Source: Ruminococcus sp. (GTDB lineage Bacteria; Bacillota; Clostridia; Oscillospirales; Acutalibacteraceae). Taken from it: a stretch of 64,000 nucleotides of DNA. The stretch's first letter is position 1, and the number at the start of each line of letters is the position of its first letter. Under the pieces are notes generated by a model that searched no databases, had not been told where the DNA came from, and was given only the letters and a program-made list of their open reading frames with translations. Made by a program: the position numbers and the translations under genes. The stretch covers positions 186,001 through 250,000 of the forward strand of contig JAFRDE010000020.1 in assembly GCA_017403985.1 (NCBI GenBank), read 5' to 3'. Shown one piece after another: positions 44,511 to 53,238 of the stretch.

Positions 44511-45632
44511 TTATAGAAAATAAATCTCTTCCAACTCTTTCTTCACCGAAGTAAAGCAATAATCCATCGCAATATCAAAAGCTCTTTTACTACATTCTTG
44601 TGCTGGTTGCGCATCATCAAAAAGATGTAGTACCCTGCCTGCCATCGCATCAACATCATCACGATTTACCAGATATCCATTCTCTCCATCATGGATTAGC
44701 TCTTTGTGACCGCGATTAATAGTAGCAACTACCGGATTACCGGAAAGCATCGTTTCCACAATATTCAGCGGCAAACCCTCGCGATAGCTGCAGGAAACCA
44801 AAACATCAATAATATGCTGGTAATCTTGCAGATGAGTACAATACCCAAGCATTTTGATGTTATCCTCCATGCCGCAGAGCCTGATCTCGTTCTCCAAATT
44901 TTGCTGCTCGGGACCGTTACCGGCTATCAACAGCAATGCATCCGGATACTCCTCGACGATCTTCTGCATCGCATGGATCGCCATCTTCTGATTCTTATTG
45001 GGCAGCAGCTCTCCCACGCAGAGGATCAGTTTCTGGTTTTCACCATAACCCATTTCTTTGCGTAAGCGCAACTTTTCAGCCTCATCAACAGGAAAAAAAC
45101 GTTTTTCATCAACGCCGACACCGTGGATTCGCTCAACCTGACAATGAAAGCCTTTCGCTTTGGCGGTTTGATAATCCTCTTCGTTAATGCAAATCAGCTT
45201 ATCACACTTACGGGAGAAATCCTTCTCAAGCGGATAGTATACCATCCAATTCTTCTTCGGGGCTCCATCATAAAAATGGAATCCGTGTGCGGTGTAGAAA
45301 ACTTTTGTACCTTTCTTACGCGCCTTCTGCGCTGCTAAACGAGTGATGATGCCGCCGACCGGCGTATTGCAATGGATCACATCATAATGACCATCGTCAA
45401 TAATCCGTTTCAGCATTTTCTTTGCTCTTAAATTATCCGAGCTTTTCGGAGAACGGTTAAACGGAATGTCAAATACTTTATCGGCAAAATCAAGCTTGAG
45501 TCCGTTTTTCTCGGCAAGGTTGTTTCGCGCCGCTACGTGCACCTCACAACCGTGAGCATGGAGCACCTCAACCAAAGGCTTATGAAATTGGCAAATGTGG
45601 CTCTGCACTGTCGCAGTCAGCAAAACTTTCAT
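44511..45632 (-). CDS. Glycosyltransferase family 4 (EpsD/CapM-like)
   Basis: A 373-residue GT-B enzyme: LLTATVQSHICQFHKPLVEV, DVIHCNTPVGGIITRLAAQ, FYTAHGFHFYDGAPKKNWMV, LCVGELLPNKNQKMAIHAM, VSCSYREGLPLNIVETMLSG. The AHGFHFY block is diagnostic of the EpsD/CapM branch, which often adds the second sugar on undecaprenyl-PP-sugar. It comes after the priming transferase in operon order, which fits. Confidence 0.93.
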   Translation of the reverse strand: MKVLLTATVQSHICQFHKPLVEVLHAHGCEVHVAARNNLAEKNGLKLDFADKVFDIPFNRSPKSSDNLRAKKMLKRIIDDGHYDVIHCNTPVGGIITRLAAQKARKKGTKVFYTAHGFHFYDGAPKKNWMVYYPLEKDFSRKCDKLICINEEDYQTAKAKGFHCQVERIHGVGVDEKRFFPVDEAEKLRLRKEMGYGENQKLILCVGELLPNKNQKMAIHAMQKIVEEYPDALLLIAGNGPEQQNLENEIRLCGMEDNIKMLGYCTHLQDYQHIIDVLVSCSYREGLPLNIVETMLSGNPVVATINRGHKELIHDGENGYLVNRDDVDAMAGRVLHLFDDAQPAQECSKRAFDIAMDYCFTSVKKELEEIYFL

Positions 45633-45647
45633 ATCTTAACTATCCTA

Positions 45648-47222
45648 TCAAAACGGAAGATGTGTGTTGACAACATAATATGCGTTGATTGCTTTCTTTC
45701 GTCTGTCGGTTTCATTGAGATTTACGACACGGATATTCATGTCATAAAGCTCTTTGTTCATATACTTCTTCATATCAAGATGATGCTGGTCGGAGATGCG
45801 CTTATCAAGCGGCACACTCAGTACCAGATCCAGCAATTTGCGGTTGTTATATGGAATGGTAATATCAAAGCAGGACTTCATCACGCCGATATTCAGACCG
45901 CACTTGCCGCCGTGCATCATTTCCCATACGAAGAAATCGGATTCATCGTAATTGAACAGATGCTCTTTAAGCTGGGTATCTCTGATATATTCTTCAAAGT
46001 ACTTGTCTGTTTCTTTCAGTAGTTTTCTGTTGCCGAGAAAAATCTTATACAGTGAGGAATAATCTCTCGGAGTCAAATCCTCTTTGAACTTCGTCCTGCC
46101 GAAATACTTATAGGCATATGCACGGATCGTCTCGGAGATCCATGATTTTACCTCAACGTCACAGACGTCGTTGTTGATCAGGGTGATCTTCTTTCTGGCG
46201 TCGTTATCCTTGTTTGCGCCGATATCGCCGTCGTTATGCTCAAAAATCGCCTTGTAGATCTCGAAGTCCGGAACCTCTTCATTGGTTTCGGGAACCTGAT
46301 ACACCTTGTGCGGCACGTTAAATCTTTCGCTGATCTCCTTTGCCTTTTCAGCGTCGACGGACTCGCGATACATCGAGATATAGCTGAAGGTCGTGTATTG
46401 ATCATACACGCCGTTCGCCGCCGCAAAAGTCGTATTGCTGTCGATCCCGCCGGTCAGAGAGATTGCAGGGCGCTTCCACTTCATCGGGATCAGCTTCATA
46501 TTATTCATCATGATGCGCGAGGCTTCTTCAATGACCTGCTGATATTCTTCATCGGTCTCACACATTTTGATCTCGTGGTAGGGATAAAAGCGCTTCACGT
46601 GATAACTGCTGTCAAATGTGACGTAGGTATTGGGGATGATCCTTTTGATCTCCTTGAAGCAGGTAAGATCGCCCGGCATATAGTTGCCCATCATGTAATG
46701 GTACCACTTATAGGCAACCAGACGCTTTACATACTCATCTGTTTCCAGATCGCACAGATCGCCGATCAGGCGCATATGCGAGGATATATACTGTTTTCCG
46801 GCAACTTCGCCGTAACAGCCGTACTGCATACCGGAAGCGTCCAAAGTAAAGTCGATCTGCTTTCCGCAGACGGAACCGATAATGAAGATACCGGTCAATT
46901 CGTCCATTCGCTCAAAGTATTCCTGCGTGCCGTAGGCTTCGCCGATCTTTTTGAGGATGGTATTCTCATCGATCTCCATCGTATAAGGATTATACGCGTG
47001 ACCGATCAGGAAAAAGGTTCTGTCATTCACCTTTTGGAAGAAAGTGTTCACCGTTTTGTAGACATAGAAGCGGTATCCGTCTACCTCGGTAACGTTCCAA
47101 TTACCGTAAAAGGGATATTCACTCATACGGTTAGAATAATCATTGTCGGTAATCAGATATCCCTTTTCAAAAAGGTGTTTCTGTAATTCCGGTTTGTTAG
47201 CAAGCTGTAGTTTTAGATTCAT
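45648..47222 (-). CDS. Asparagine synthetase-like ligase without glutaminase cysteine (copy 1)
   Basis: The ATG at 47222 is chosen for GGGGAAG just upstream, giving 524 residues. The N-terminal 200 residues keep the class II amidotransferase-like fold (DELTGIFIIG, FTLDASGMQYGCYG), but the protein starts MNLKL, so the Cys2 nucleophile is missing. The synthetase part has the PP-loop SLTGGIDSNTT (255-265) and EVKSWISETIRAYAY. Beta-lactam synthetase-like enzymes share this pattern: ATP activates an acid, which then reacts with an amine other than ammonia from glutamine. It is probably a glycan-modifying amide ligase. Paralogue directly upstream. Confidence 0.82.
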   Translation of the reverse strand: MNLKLQLANKPELQKHLFEKGYLITDNDYSNRMSEYPFYGNWNVTEVDGYRFYVYKTVNTFFQKVNDRTFFLIGHAYNPYTMEIDENTILKKIGEAYGTQEYFERMDELTGIFIIGSVCGKQIDFTLDASGMQYGCYGEVAGKQYISSHMRLIGDLCDLETDEYVKRLVAYKWYHYMMGNYMPGDLTCFKEIKRIIPNTYVTFDSSYHVKRFYPYHEIKMCETDEEYQQVIEEASRIMMNNMKLIPMKWKRPAISLTGGIDSNTTFAAANGVYDQYTTFSYISMYRESVDAEKAKEISERFNVPHKVYQVPETNEEVPDFEIYKAIFEHNDGDIGANKDNDARKKITLINNDVCDVEVKSWISETIRAYAYKYFGRTKFKEDLTPRDYSSLYKIFLGNRKLLKETDKYFEEYIRDTQLKEHLFNYDESDFFVWEMMHGGKCGLNIGVMKSCFDITIPYNNRKLLDLVLSVPLDKRISDQHHLDMKKYMNKELYDMNIRVVNLNETDRRKKAINAYYVVNTHLPF

Positions 47223-47318
47223 ATATCTTCCCCATTTTATCTTTTTTGATATCAAAAAGGAAAAAATTGATGGATAATATCACATTATGATATGTTGATT
47301 TGCCATTATCAACCACAC

Positions 47319-48902
47319 TCAAAATGGAATCTTTGAATGGATCGAATAGTATATTCTTTCTGCACGCGCTCTATTATTCGTATGCTTAAGATTGGTAACC
47401 GCAATTCCCGTGCTGTCGATCATCGGATTCATTCTTTTTCTGATTTCAGAGTAAACCGTATCATTGATCCGTGCTTCGAGCGGAACACTAAGTAATATCT
47501 CTAGCAATAATCTATTATTATAGGGGATAGTAATATCAAAAGAGAATCGGTGTTCTCCGGTTATTACTAGTCCGTTCCAACTGGGAACACGAAATTCCCA
47601 AAAGAACTGTTCCTGCCAATCGACTGGTTTACTGCTGTCTTGTTCAAAAAAGGTATTCAGATATTCTTCGAAAACTTTATCAGTTTGCTTTACCAGTTTA
47701 CGATTATTAAAAAAGAATTTGTAGAGAGTAGTGCACTTTCTCGGAGATGGTTTATCACCAAAATTCTTTCTTCCGTTGAATCGTTTGGAATAATACGCTC
47801 TGCCGATTTCAGAAGCCCATGACTTAACCTCGATGTCAAAATCATTCACTCTACAGAAAAATGCTCTTTTTCTGACATCGTTTCTATTACTGTCGCGAAT
47901 GTCGCCTGTGTTCCATCGTAATATGGCTCTGATTTCTTCAACGTGCTCAAAATCAGCATCGTTTTCATTGATCGTATAAATCTTATGGCTTAGATTCAGT
48001 GCCTCACATATATTATGCGCTGCTTCAACGTCAACTTGTTCAGATTCTGAGGAAGTATAGCTAAAATATGAAAACTGATCATATAATCCTGCCGCACACG
48101 AGAGGGTTGTCTTGCTGTCACATCCACCTGTCATGGAAATCGCAGCTCTATCCCATTTTTTCGCTATCAACTGTAAATTGCGTGTCAGAATATCCGATGC
48201 CTTTTCAGCCGCTTCATCAATTGATAAATGCAAATCCTTCGGTGTATAAAACCGATGCGAAGTGATTTTTCCGTTCTTATCAATACAAATATAATGATTG
48301 GGAACCAATCGCTTCACTTGCTCGAACTGAGTCAGATCTCCGGGCATCGCATTACCAAGCAACTTGAAAAAGCGATAATTACATAATGATTTTGCATAGT
48401 CGCTCCACTGCAAATCTAAAAAGTCATTCACAAGATTTGTATGTGAAGAAACATAAACTCTTCCATCTATAACGGAATATAAGGTGTTTTGCATACCGGA
48501 AGCGTCGCCCAATATGAACAGATTATCACTATAATAGCATATTAATGTAAAAACACCGGTTAACTCGTTCAAATAATCAAAGAATTCTTTTGTTCCAAAT
48601 TCTTTTATGCTTAACGCCTCAAGTAATGCTTGCTCATCTGAAATCATGGCAAAAGGATTATAGGCATGACCAACTAATGCGATAAAACCGTTTTTTCTTG
48701 AATTTACATAATAAGACTGTTGAGAAGCAACCAATAGATTAAAATGACCGATTACTTCATGTTTCCAGTTTCCATAAAAGGGATATTCATTTGTTTTTAC
48801 ATCAGCATCCGTAAACAAAAAGCCCCATGAATACAGCTTTTCTTTTAATGCAGGAGTTTTTGTCAGGATATTTTGAATATCTTTTTTATCCATAAAATTC
48901 AC
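47319..48902 (-). CDS. Asparagine synthetase-like ligase without glutaminase cysteine (copy 2)
   Basis: A 527-residue paralogue of the next gene downstream: same NEYPFYGNW start region, LNELTGVFTLICYY, LGDASGMQNTLYS, and PP-loop SMTGGCDSKTT (256-266), DIEVKSWASEIGRAYY, and a shared C-terminal FDITIPYNNRLLLEILLSVPL (in part). No Cys follows the initiator Met. The two copies differ clearly in sequence, so they may act on different acids or as a heteromer. Its end is separated by 63 bp from copy 1, and its start is coupled to the dehydrogenase gene. Confidence 0.82.
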   Translation of the reverse strand: MNFMDKKDIQNILTKTPALKEKLYSWGFLFTDADVKTNEYPFYGNWKHEVIGHFNLLVASQQSYYVNSRKNGFIALVGHAYNPFAMISDEQALLEALSIKEFGTKEFFDYLNELTGVFTLICYYSDNLFILGDASGMQNTLYSVIDGRVYVSSHTNLVNDFLDLQWSDYAKSLCNYRFFKLLGNAMPGDLTQFEQVKRLVPNHYICIDKNGKITSHRFYTPKDLHLSIDEAAEKASDILTRNLQLIAKKWDRAAISMTGGCDSKTTLSCAAGLYDQFSYFSYTSSESEQVDVEAAHNICEALNLSHKIYTINENDADFEHVEEIRAILRWNTGDIRDSNRNDVRKRAFFCRVNDFDIEVKSWASEIGRAYYSKRFNGRKNFGDKPSPRKCTTLYKFFFNNRKLVKQTDKVFEEYLNTFFEQDSSKPVDWQEQFFWEFRVPSWNGLVITGEHRFSFDITIPYNNRLLLEILLSVPLEARINDTVYSEIRKRMNPMIDSTGIAVTNLKHTNNRARAERIYYSIHSKIPF

Positions 48903-49789
48903 TTACTAAGATTATGATAGATAATCTCGATTATTCTCTCCCCGTTCCCATCTCCGACAAAGCTGTTGTGAGGGGTGAGGATGATGTTCTGTTTGTCCCA
49001 TAAAGGACTATCTTCGCTCAGCGGTTCGTCTTCGAAGACGTCGAGGACAGCTCCGCCGAGGTTGTCTATATGGTTCAACAGCGCTTCTGTGTCGATGATC
49101 GCGCCGCGGGCGATGTTGACGAGTACCGCGGTACTTTTCAGAAGGCTGAAACGTTCTTCGTTCATCAAGTGCTTTGTCTGCTCTGTCAGCGGCAGGGTCA
49201 GGACGATAACGTCCGCTGTGCTCAGAGCATTGTCAAGCTGACTGAGCGGCAGTATTTCGCTGTACAAGCTATCCTCTCGCGGGAACAGATCAACGCCGAT
49301 GACCTCGCAGCCGAATGCCGCAAAGCGCTTCGCGCACTCGCTGCCGACGCTGCCGCAGCCAACGATCAGCACTCTTTTGCCGGACAGCTCCTGCAATCCG
49401 CGATGCTTTTCCCAGATATGCCGCTTTTGGTTCTCTCGGAAAAACGCCGCCTGTTTATACAGCTGCAGCACACCGCAGAGGGCGAACTCCGCCATCGGGA
49501 TGCTGTATACACCGCGTGCGTTGCGGATCTCGATCTCATGCGCCTGGACATAGTCCATATCGACCCTGTCAAAACCCGCGCTTGTCAACTGAATATATCG
49601 TAGATTCGTGAATCGTTCGATCGGGTGGCTGAGGAACAGCCCGTTGCAGATAATGCCCTCGACCCAAGCGTATTCACAGGGTAGATTGTCTTTTTCAAAT
49701 TGCAGGAAGTTCACGGTATGTCCCATCGCTTCCAGCTCACTGAAATGCGCCTTAGCGTCCGCCCAAGCGCCTGTCACCAATAGGTTCAT
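48899..49789 (-). CDS. D-isomer-specific 2-hydroxyacid dehydrogenase
   Basis: A 296-residue NAD-dependent enzyme: GVYSIPMAEFALCGVLQLYK, NAD-binding VLIVGCGSVGSECAKRFAAFG (in part), VNIARGAIIDTEALL, and the catalytic ILTPHNSFVGDG with the His. It interconverts a 2-keto and a 2-hydroxy acid, or 3-phosphoglycerate-like substrates. Standard members are about 320 residues; this one is slightly short at the N-terminus. It lies one base after the aldolase gene, so the two likely act in sequence. Confidence 0.9.
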   Translation of the reverse strand: MNLLVTGAWADAKAHFSELEAMGHTVNFLQFEKDNLPCEYAWVEGIICNGLFLSHPIERFTNLRYIQLTSAGFDRVDMDYVQAHEIEIRNARGVYSIPMAEFALCGVLQLYKQAAFFRENQKRHIWEKHRGLQELSGKRVLIVGCGSVGSECAKRFAAFGCEVIGVDLFPREDSLYSEILPLSQLDNALSTADVIVLTLPLTEQTKHLMNEERFSLLKSTAVLVNIARGAIIDTEALLNHIDNLGGAVLDVFEDEPLSEDSPLWDKQNIILTPHNSFVGDGNGERIIEIIYHNLSK

Positions 49790-49790
49790 A

Positions 49791-50621
49791 TCATCCCTCG
49801 CAGATGCTCTTGACGCGCCGCGCCACTTCTGCTTCGTTCTCGCGGAAGTAGCTGATACGCTCCTCGCACTCTTTCTCCAAGTCGCGGATCGCCTTCACGC
49901 CGTCGATGAACGTCGTGCTGATGACGCCGATATGCTTGACCTTCTCCAGGTTGCAGAAACTGCGGGAGAGGATCGCGCAAGTAGAGCCGAGTCGGTAATG
50001 TTCCCGGATCACATACTCGGAGGGCAGCATGCCGTTGCCAAGCGAAGCGATCCCGCCGAAACCGTAAGGGATACCCTTGATCTTGCATTTCAGGCAGAGG
50101 GTCTCCACTGTGCCGTCGGCAAGCAGTTCAAACATGAATTGTTTGCCGTAGCCAAGGCTCAGATCGTTGAGCCCGATATATATCTCATCGATACCGGGAA
50201 TCTCCAATATCTTATCGATCGCCTCCGCAGAAGCGGGAGTCTCGATCAGCAGCATCGTTTTTGTCCTGCCGTCAACGAATTTGAGGAACTGCCTTACCTC
50301 TTCCACCGACTGGATAAACGGCAGCATGATCATATCGGCGCCTGCCTTGACGACCGCGTCGATCTCCTCTTCAGAAGAGCAATACTCATCGGTCGCCTCA
50401 TGGATCGGATTGACACGCACCAACACATCGGCGACCTCTACCGCCTGCTTCATAGCTCTGGCGTCTTCCACCGTATGGTGGTTCTTGACGGAATCCCTGC
50501 CGCCCTGACGGTTTGCCTTGCCGATATACTCCATGTCGACAAATATTCTATTGACGCCCGATGATTCGGCAATCTGCGCAATCTCGGGACGGTTGGTGAT
50601 GTACATCAAATTCAGCGACAT
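49791..50621 (-). CDS. HpcH/HpaI-family aldolase or lyase
   Basis: A 276-residue TIM-barrel protein: IFVDMEYIGKANRQGG, HTVEDARAMKQAV, GADMIMLPFIQSVEEVRQFL, LLIETPASAEAIDKIL, and IYIGLNDLSLGYGK with the metal-site Asp. The family makes or cleaves 2-keto-4-hydroxy acids (class II, metal dependent) or citryl-CoA-like substrates. With the dehydrogenase next to it, it probably makes the acid that is reduced. GGATTTGAG precedes the ATG. Confidence 0.86.
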   Translation of the reverse strand: MSLNLMYITNRPEIAQIAESSGVNRIFVDMEYIGKANRQGGRDSVKNHHTVEDARAMKQAVEVADVLVRVNPIHEATDEYCSSEEEIDAVVKAGADMIMLPFIQSVEEVRQFLKFVDGRTKTMLLIETPASAEAIDKILEIPGIDEIYIGLNDLSLGYGKQFMFELLADGTVETLCLKCKIKGIPYGFGGIASLGNGMLPSEYVIREHYRLGSTCAILSRSFCNLEKVKHIGVISTTFIDGVKAIRDLEKECEERISYFRENEAEVARRVKSICEG

Positions 50622-50632
50622 AAGCTCAAATC

Positions 50633-51244
50633 CTAATCATTTTTCTGCACGGTTGCGCCCGTGTTCTCGTTATCTGCGTTCGTGACGATCTTGAATATCG
50701 TCATGAAGAAAATCTTGACATCCAAGCCTAAGGATATGTGATCGACATACCAGACGTTCAGCTCGATGCGGCGGTGCCATTCGACATCCTTGCGTCCATT
50801 GACCTGTGCCCATCCTGTCATACCCGGACGGACGTCAAACATCCTGCGCTGTTCCTTGGTATACTCCTCGATCGGCCACGGATGGTAGGTCAGCGGAGGT
50901 CGGGGACCGATCAGGGACATCTCGCCTTTCAAGATATTGATGAACTGAGGCAGTTCGTCCAAGCTGGTCGCGCGAAGGATCCTGCCGATCTTCGTGACGC
51001 GCGGGTCTCCTTTCCCCGAATATACGCCGGAGCCAGTATGCTCGGCGTTCTGACGCATGGAGCGGAATTTGTAGAACTTGAAGACCTTTCCGCCCCTGCC
51101 GAGTCGATCCTGTTGGAATATCGCCGGACCGGGAGAATCGATCCTGACAATCAGCGCGATAATCAGCATCGGAATCGCGCCGATGATCAGCACGAGCAGC
51201 GCTATGATAATATCGATTATTCTTTTGACGACTCGATTGTACAT
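50633..51244 (-). CDS. Undecaprenyl-phosphate sugar phosphotransferase (priming)
   Basis: A 203-residue polyprenyl sugar-1-phosphate transferase of the WcaJ/EpsL/CpsE group. It has one N-terminal membrane helix (RIIDIIIALLVLIIGAIPMLII in part), then DSPGPAIFQQDRLGR, FKFYKFRSM, SLDELPQFINILKGEMSLIGPRP and MTGWAQVNGR. Being of the short PglC-like form, it moves a hexose-1-P or N-acetyl sugar-1-P on to undecaprenyl phosphate and starts the repeat unit. It is the first gene of the giant operon; GAGGGG lies 5 bp before the ATG. Confidence 0.96.
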   Translation of the reverse strand: MYNRVVKRIIDIIIALLVLIIGAIPMLIIALIVRIDSPGPAIFQQDRLGRGGKVFKFYKFRSMRQNAEHTGSGVYSGKGDPRVTKIGRILRATSLDELPQFINILKGEMSLIGPRPPLTYHPWPIEEYTKEQRRMFDVRPGMTGWAQVNGRKDVEWHRRIELNVWYVDHISLGLDVKIFFMTIFKIVTNADNENTGATVQKND

Positions 51245-51337
51245 AGCTACCCCTCAGCACTCAAAAATCGTGCCGTTTCAGACTGTTTTTTCGCCGAAAG
51301 GACACAAAACCTCATAGTAATCCATTTTATCCTATAT

Positions 51338-51366
51338 ACTATACTACAATTAACAGCTTTTGTCAA
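51338..51366 (-). promoter_or_regulatory. Promoter of the polysaccharide operon
   Basis: On the minus strand TTGACA (51361-51366), a 17-bp spacer and TATAGT (51338-51343). Transcription should start near 51331, leaving a leader of about 87 nt. Just upstream of the -35, TCCTG (51379-51383) and CAGGA (51390-51394) make a short palindrome that might be an operator. Confidence 0.85.
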
Positions 51367-51509
51367 TTTGTTTGTATTTCCTGAAATGACAGGATTTGTC
51401 AGATAATATGCGAGATTTTGGCAATAGGGTATAAAAATGGCAGGGACCGGATTGTTGCACCAAGTGTTTACCTCTTCATGATGCTCCTATGCAGTACATT
51501 TCACATATA

Positions 51510-51545
51510 AAAAGCAACCAAGCAGAAATCCCGCTTGATTGCTTT
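51510..51545 (-). terminator. Terminator of the VanZ-SGNH-MBOAT unit
   Basis: AAAGCAA-CAAGC (from 51511) pairs with GCTTG-TTGCTTT (ending 51545) with one mismatch; on the minus strand a T run follows. It overlaps the vanZ stop codon and separates this unit from the polysaccharide operon promoter. Confidence 0.85.
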
Positions 51546-52119
51546 AATGAATATTTGATTGCAGTTTCTTGTTCTCTTCGTCCATCTGCATCAGCATCCG
51601 AATCGGCAGGAAGATGATACAGCCAATCAAAACGCCGAAGAAATTGGAAATCATATCGTCAATCTCAAAAGTGCCCCGATGCGTCAGCAACTGTATGATT
51701 TCTATTGCGACGGAAAATAATGTTCCAATGATGATTGGCAGGAACTTGGCGCGATTCATCACCATAGAAAGCAAAAATCCGACAGGAATAAACAGCAGTA
51801 TATTCGCCTGTATCTGAAACTCCCAAAAATCGCTTTTTGCATATTGCAAATACGTCCTGAACGGCTCCAAAACGACATTTGCAGACTCCGTCGGTGTACG
51901 TACAAGCACGGTAGCCGTCAGCACCATAAACAAATATGGAACCAACAGGCTCATCCCGATTCGCCGCACCCAAGGTAGACGTCTTGCAATCAGCAAAAAG
52001 CCAACAAACATTACCACCGCAGCGATATAATAATAGGGTGATATCCCGACATAAAACTTTAAATAACCGATGATGAGCCTCCGAATATTGAATCTATTCA
52101 GGTGTGGATTATGATCCAT
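51544..52119 (-). CDS. VanZ-family membrane protein
   Basis: A 191-residue protein with five hydrophobic segments, VLVRTPTESANVVLEPFRTY, and the late motif SVAIEIIQLLTHRGTFEIDDMISN, shown in part, that marks VanZ-like proteins. VanZ gives low teicoplanin resistance in enterococci, but most relatives have no known role. The start overlaps the stop of the SGNH gene by 11 bp. It is the last gene of its unit. Confidence 0.87.
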   Translation of the reverse strand: MDHNPHLNRFNIRRLIIGYLKFYVGISPYYYIAAVVMFVGFLLIARRLPWVRRIGMSLLVPYLFMVLTATVLVRTPTESANVVLEPFRTYLQYAKSDFWEFQIQANILLFIPVGFLLSMVMNRAKFLPIIIGTLFSVAIEIIQLLTHRGTFEIDDMISNFFGVLIGCIIFLPIRMLMQMDEENKKLQSNIH

Positions 52120-53230
52120 GATTATTTCTTAATGAATCCAATTGCTTTATCAATCCAGGTGTTTCATACCAAACACTTTTCTCCGGATCGTTTTCATGCA
52201 AATCGTAGTATTGATAGAATAACTTTGTATATTCATACGATGTATTCCATCGTTCGATATTCTTCTGAGACAAATCAGGCTTTCCTATATCATACCGATG
52301 AATCAGCAGTTCACTGAGGTATCTTGTCAACTTGATTTGTCCATGAGCATTTAAATGTGAATCACTGTAGAAGTCGTTCTCTAAATCCAGTCCGATCTCA
52401 TCAATGGCGTGATCAAAATTGTAAAAATCAAATCCTCTTTCAGTGATGATTCTACCGATCTCGTTATGCTGTTTCAGCTTATTGTGTCCATCCTCATCGG
52501 TAATTCGATGCGGGAATCTGATAAAGATCACTCTACAATCCAACGTATCACAATAATCCAATAGATTATCTAACACAGAATATGTCGTATCAGATAACGC
52601 CATCGTATCTAAATCATCATTGACGTCCAAAATCTTATCATACGACTGCTTGGAGTTCGAGGTAGTAATACCTTTTAAATAAGTATATCCTCGGAATTTT
52701 TGCGAGTACTTTACTCTGGTATTTTCAATATTTTCCGCTTTTCCGCAATGTGCTAAAGCAGGCACATAATAAGTCAGTTTGCCCTTTGAAACAAATTCGT
52801 TAACAGTGTCAGTTTTATTATGAGATAAAGGCATTACGTCAGTATACTGTCTCATCACTGCCAGCTGTTCGTCGCTTAAACTCCGATCATATGCATCGCG
52901 TGCACCGGTAGTTTCTACAATTATGCACTTTGGATTTTGATATTTTAGTACTTCTTCTATCTGAGATTTAAAAAAATTGATCGTATTTGAATCAACTGCA
53001 TAAGGGTAGCTTGTAAAGCCATACTCTCCATATGCTAATCCCGGTGAAAAGCCCGTGAACACATCACTCGCACCAATCCATACAACATCCAGAGAATTCT
53101 TCTCCTCCTGATAAAAGCCTTGTATTCTCAATGTATTATGGTCAACATGATTCTGTGTCAAAACAAAAAGAGAAAATGCTATCACCACTATCAATACAAT
53201 AGCGAGAGCCCTTTTTATATAGCATTTCAT
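52109..53230 (-). CDS. SGNH-like O-acyltransferase partner protein
   Basis: A 373-residue protein with an N-terminal membrane anchor (ALAIVLIVVIAFSLFVLTQ), nucleophile-type motif VVWIGASDVFTGFSPG, and DSHLNAHGQIK late in the chain (the Asp-His pair). This is the DltD/AlgX kind of SGNH fold. It stands 9 bp after the MBOAT gene. Together they probably O-acylate a surface glycan; it is the second such pair in the window (compare 36643-39182). Confidence 0.8.
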   Translation of the reverse strand: MKCYIKRALAIVLIVVIAFSLFVLTQNHVDHNTLRIQGFYQEEKNSLDVVWIGASDVFTGFSPGLAYGEYGFTSYPYAVDSNTINFFKSQIEEVLKYQNPKCIIVETTGARDAYDRSLSDEQLAVMRQYTDVMPLSHNKTDTVNEFVSKGKLTYYVPALAHCGKAENIENTRVKYSQKFRGYTYLKGITTSNSKQSYDKILDVNDDLDTMALSDTTYSVLDNLLDYCDTLDCRVIFIRFPHRITDEDGHNKLKQHNEIGRIITERGFDFYNFDHAIDEIGLDLENDFYSDSHLNAHGQIKLTRYLSELLIHRYDIGKPDLSQKNIERWNTSYEYTKLFYQYYDLHENDPEKSVWYETPGLIKQLDSLRNNHGS

Positions 53231-53238
53231 ATCATCAC

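Noticed and set aside
46236..47186. Plus-strand frame of 316 codons opposite the asparagine synthetase-like gene
   Set aside because: Antisense shadow without ribosome site; the minus strand has a PP-loop and family homology.
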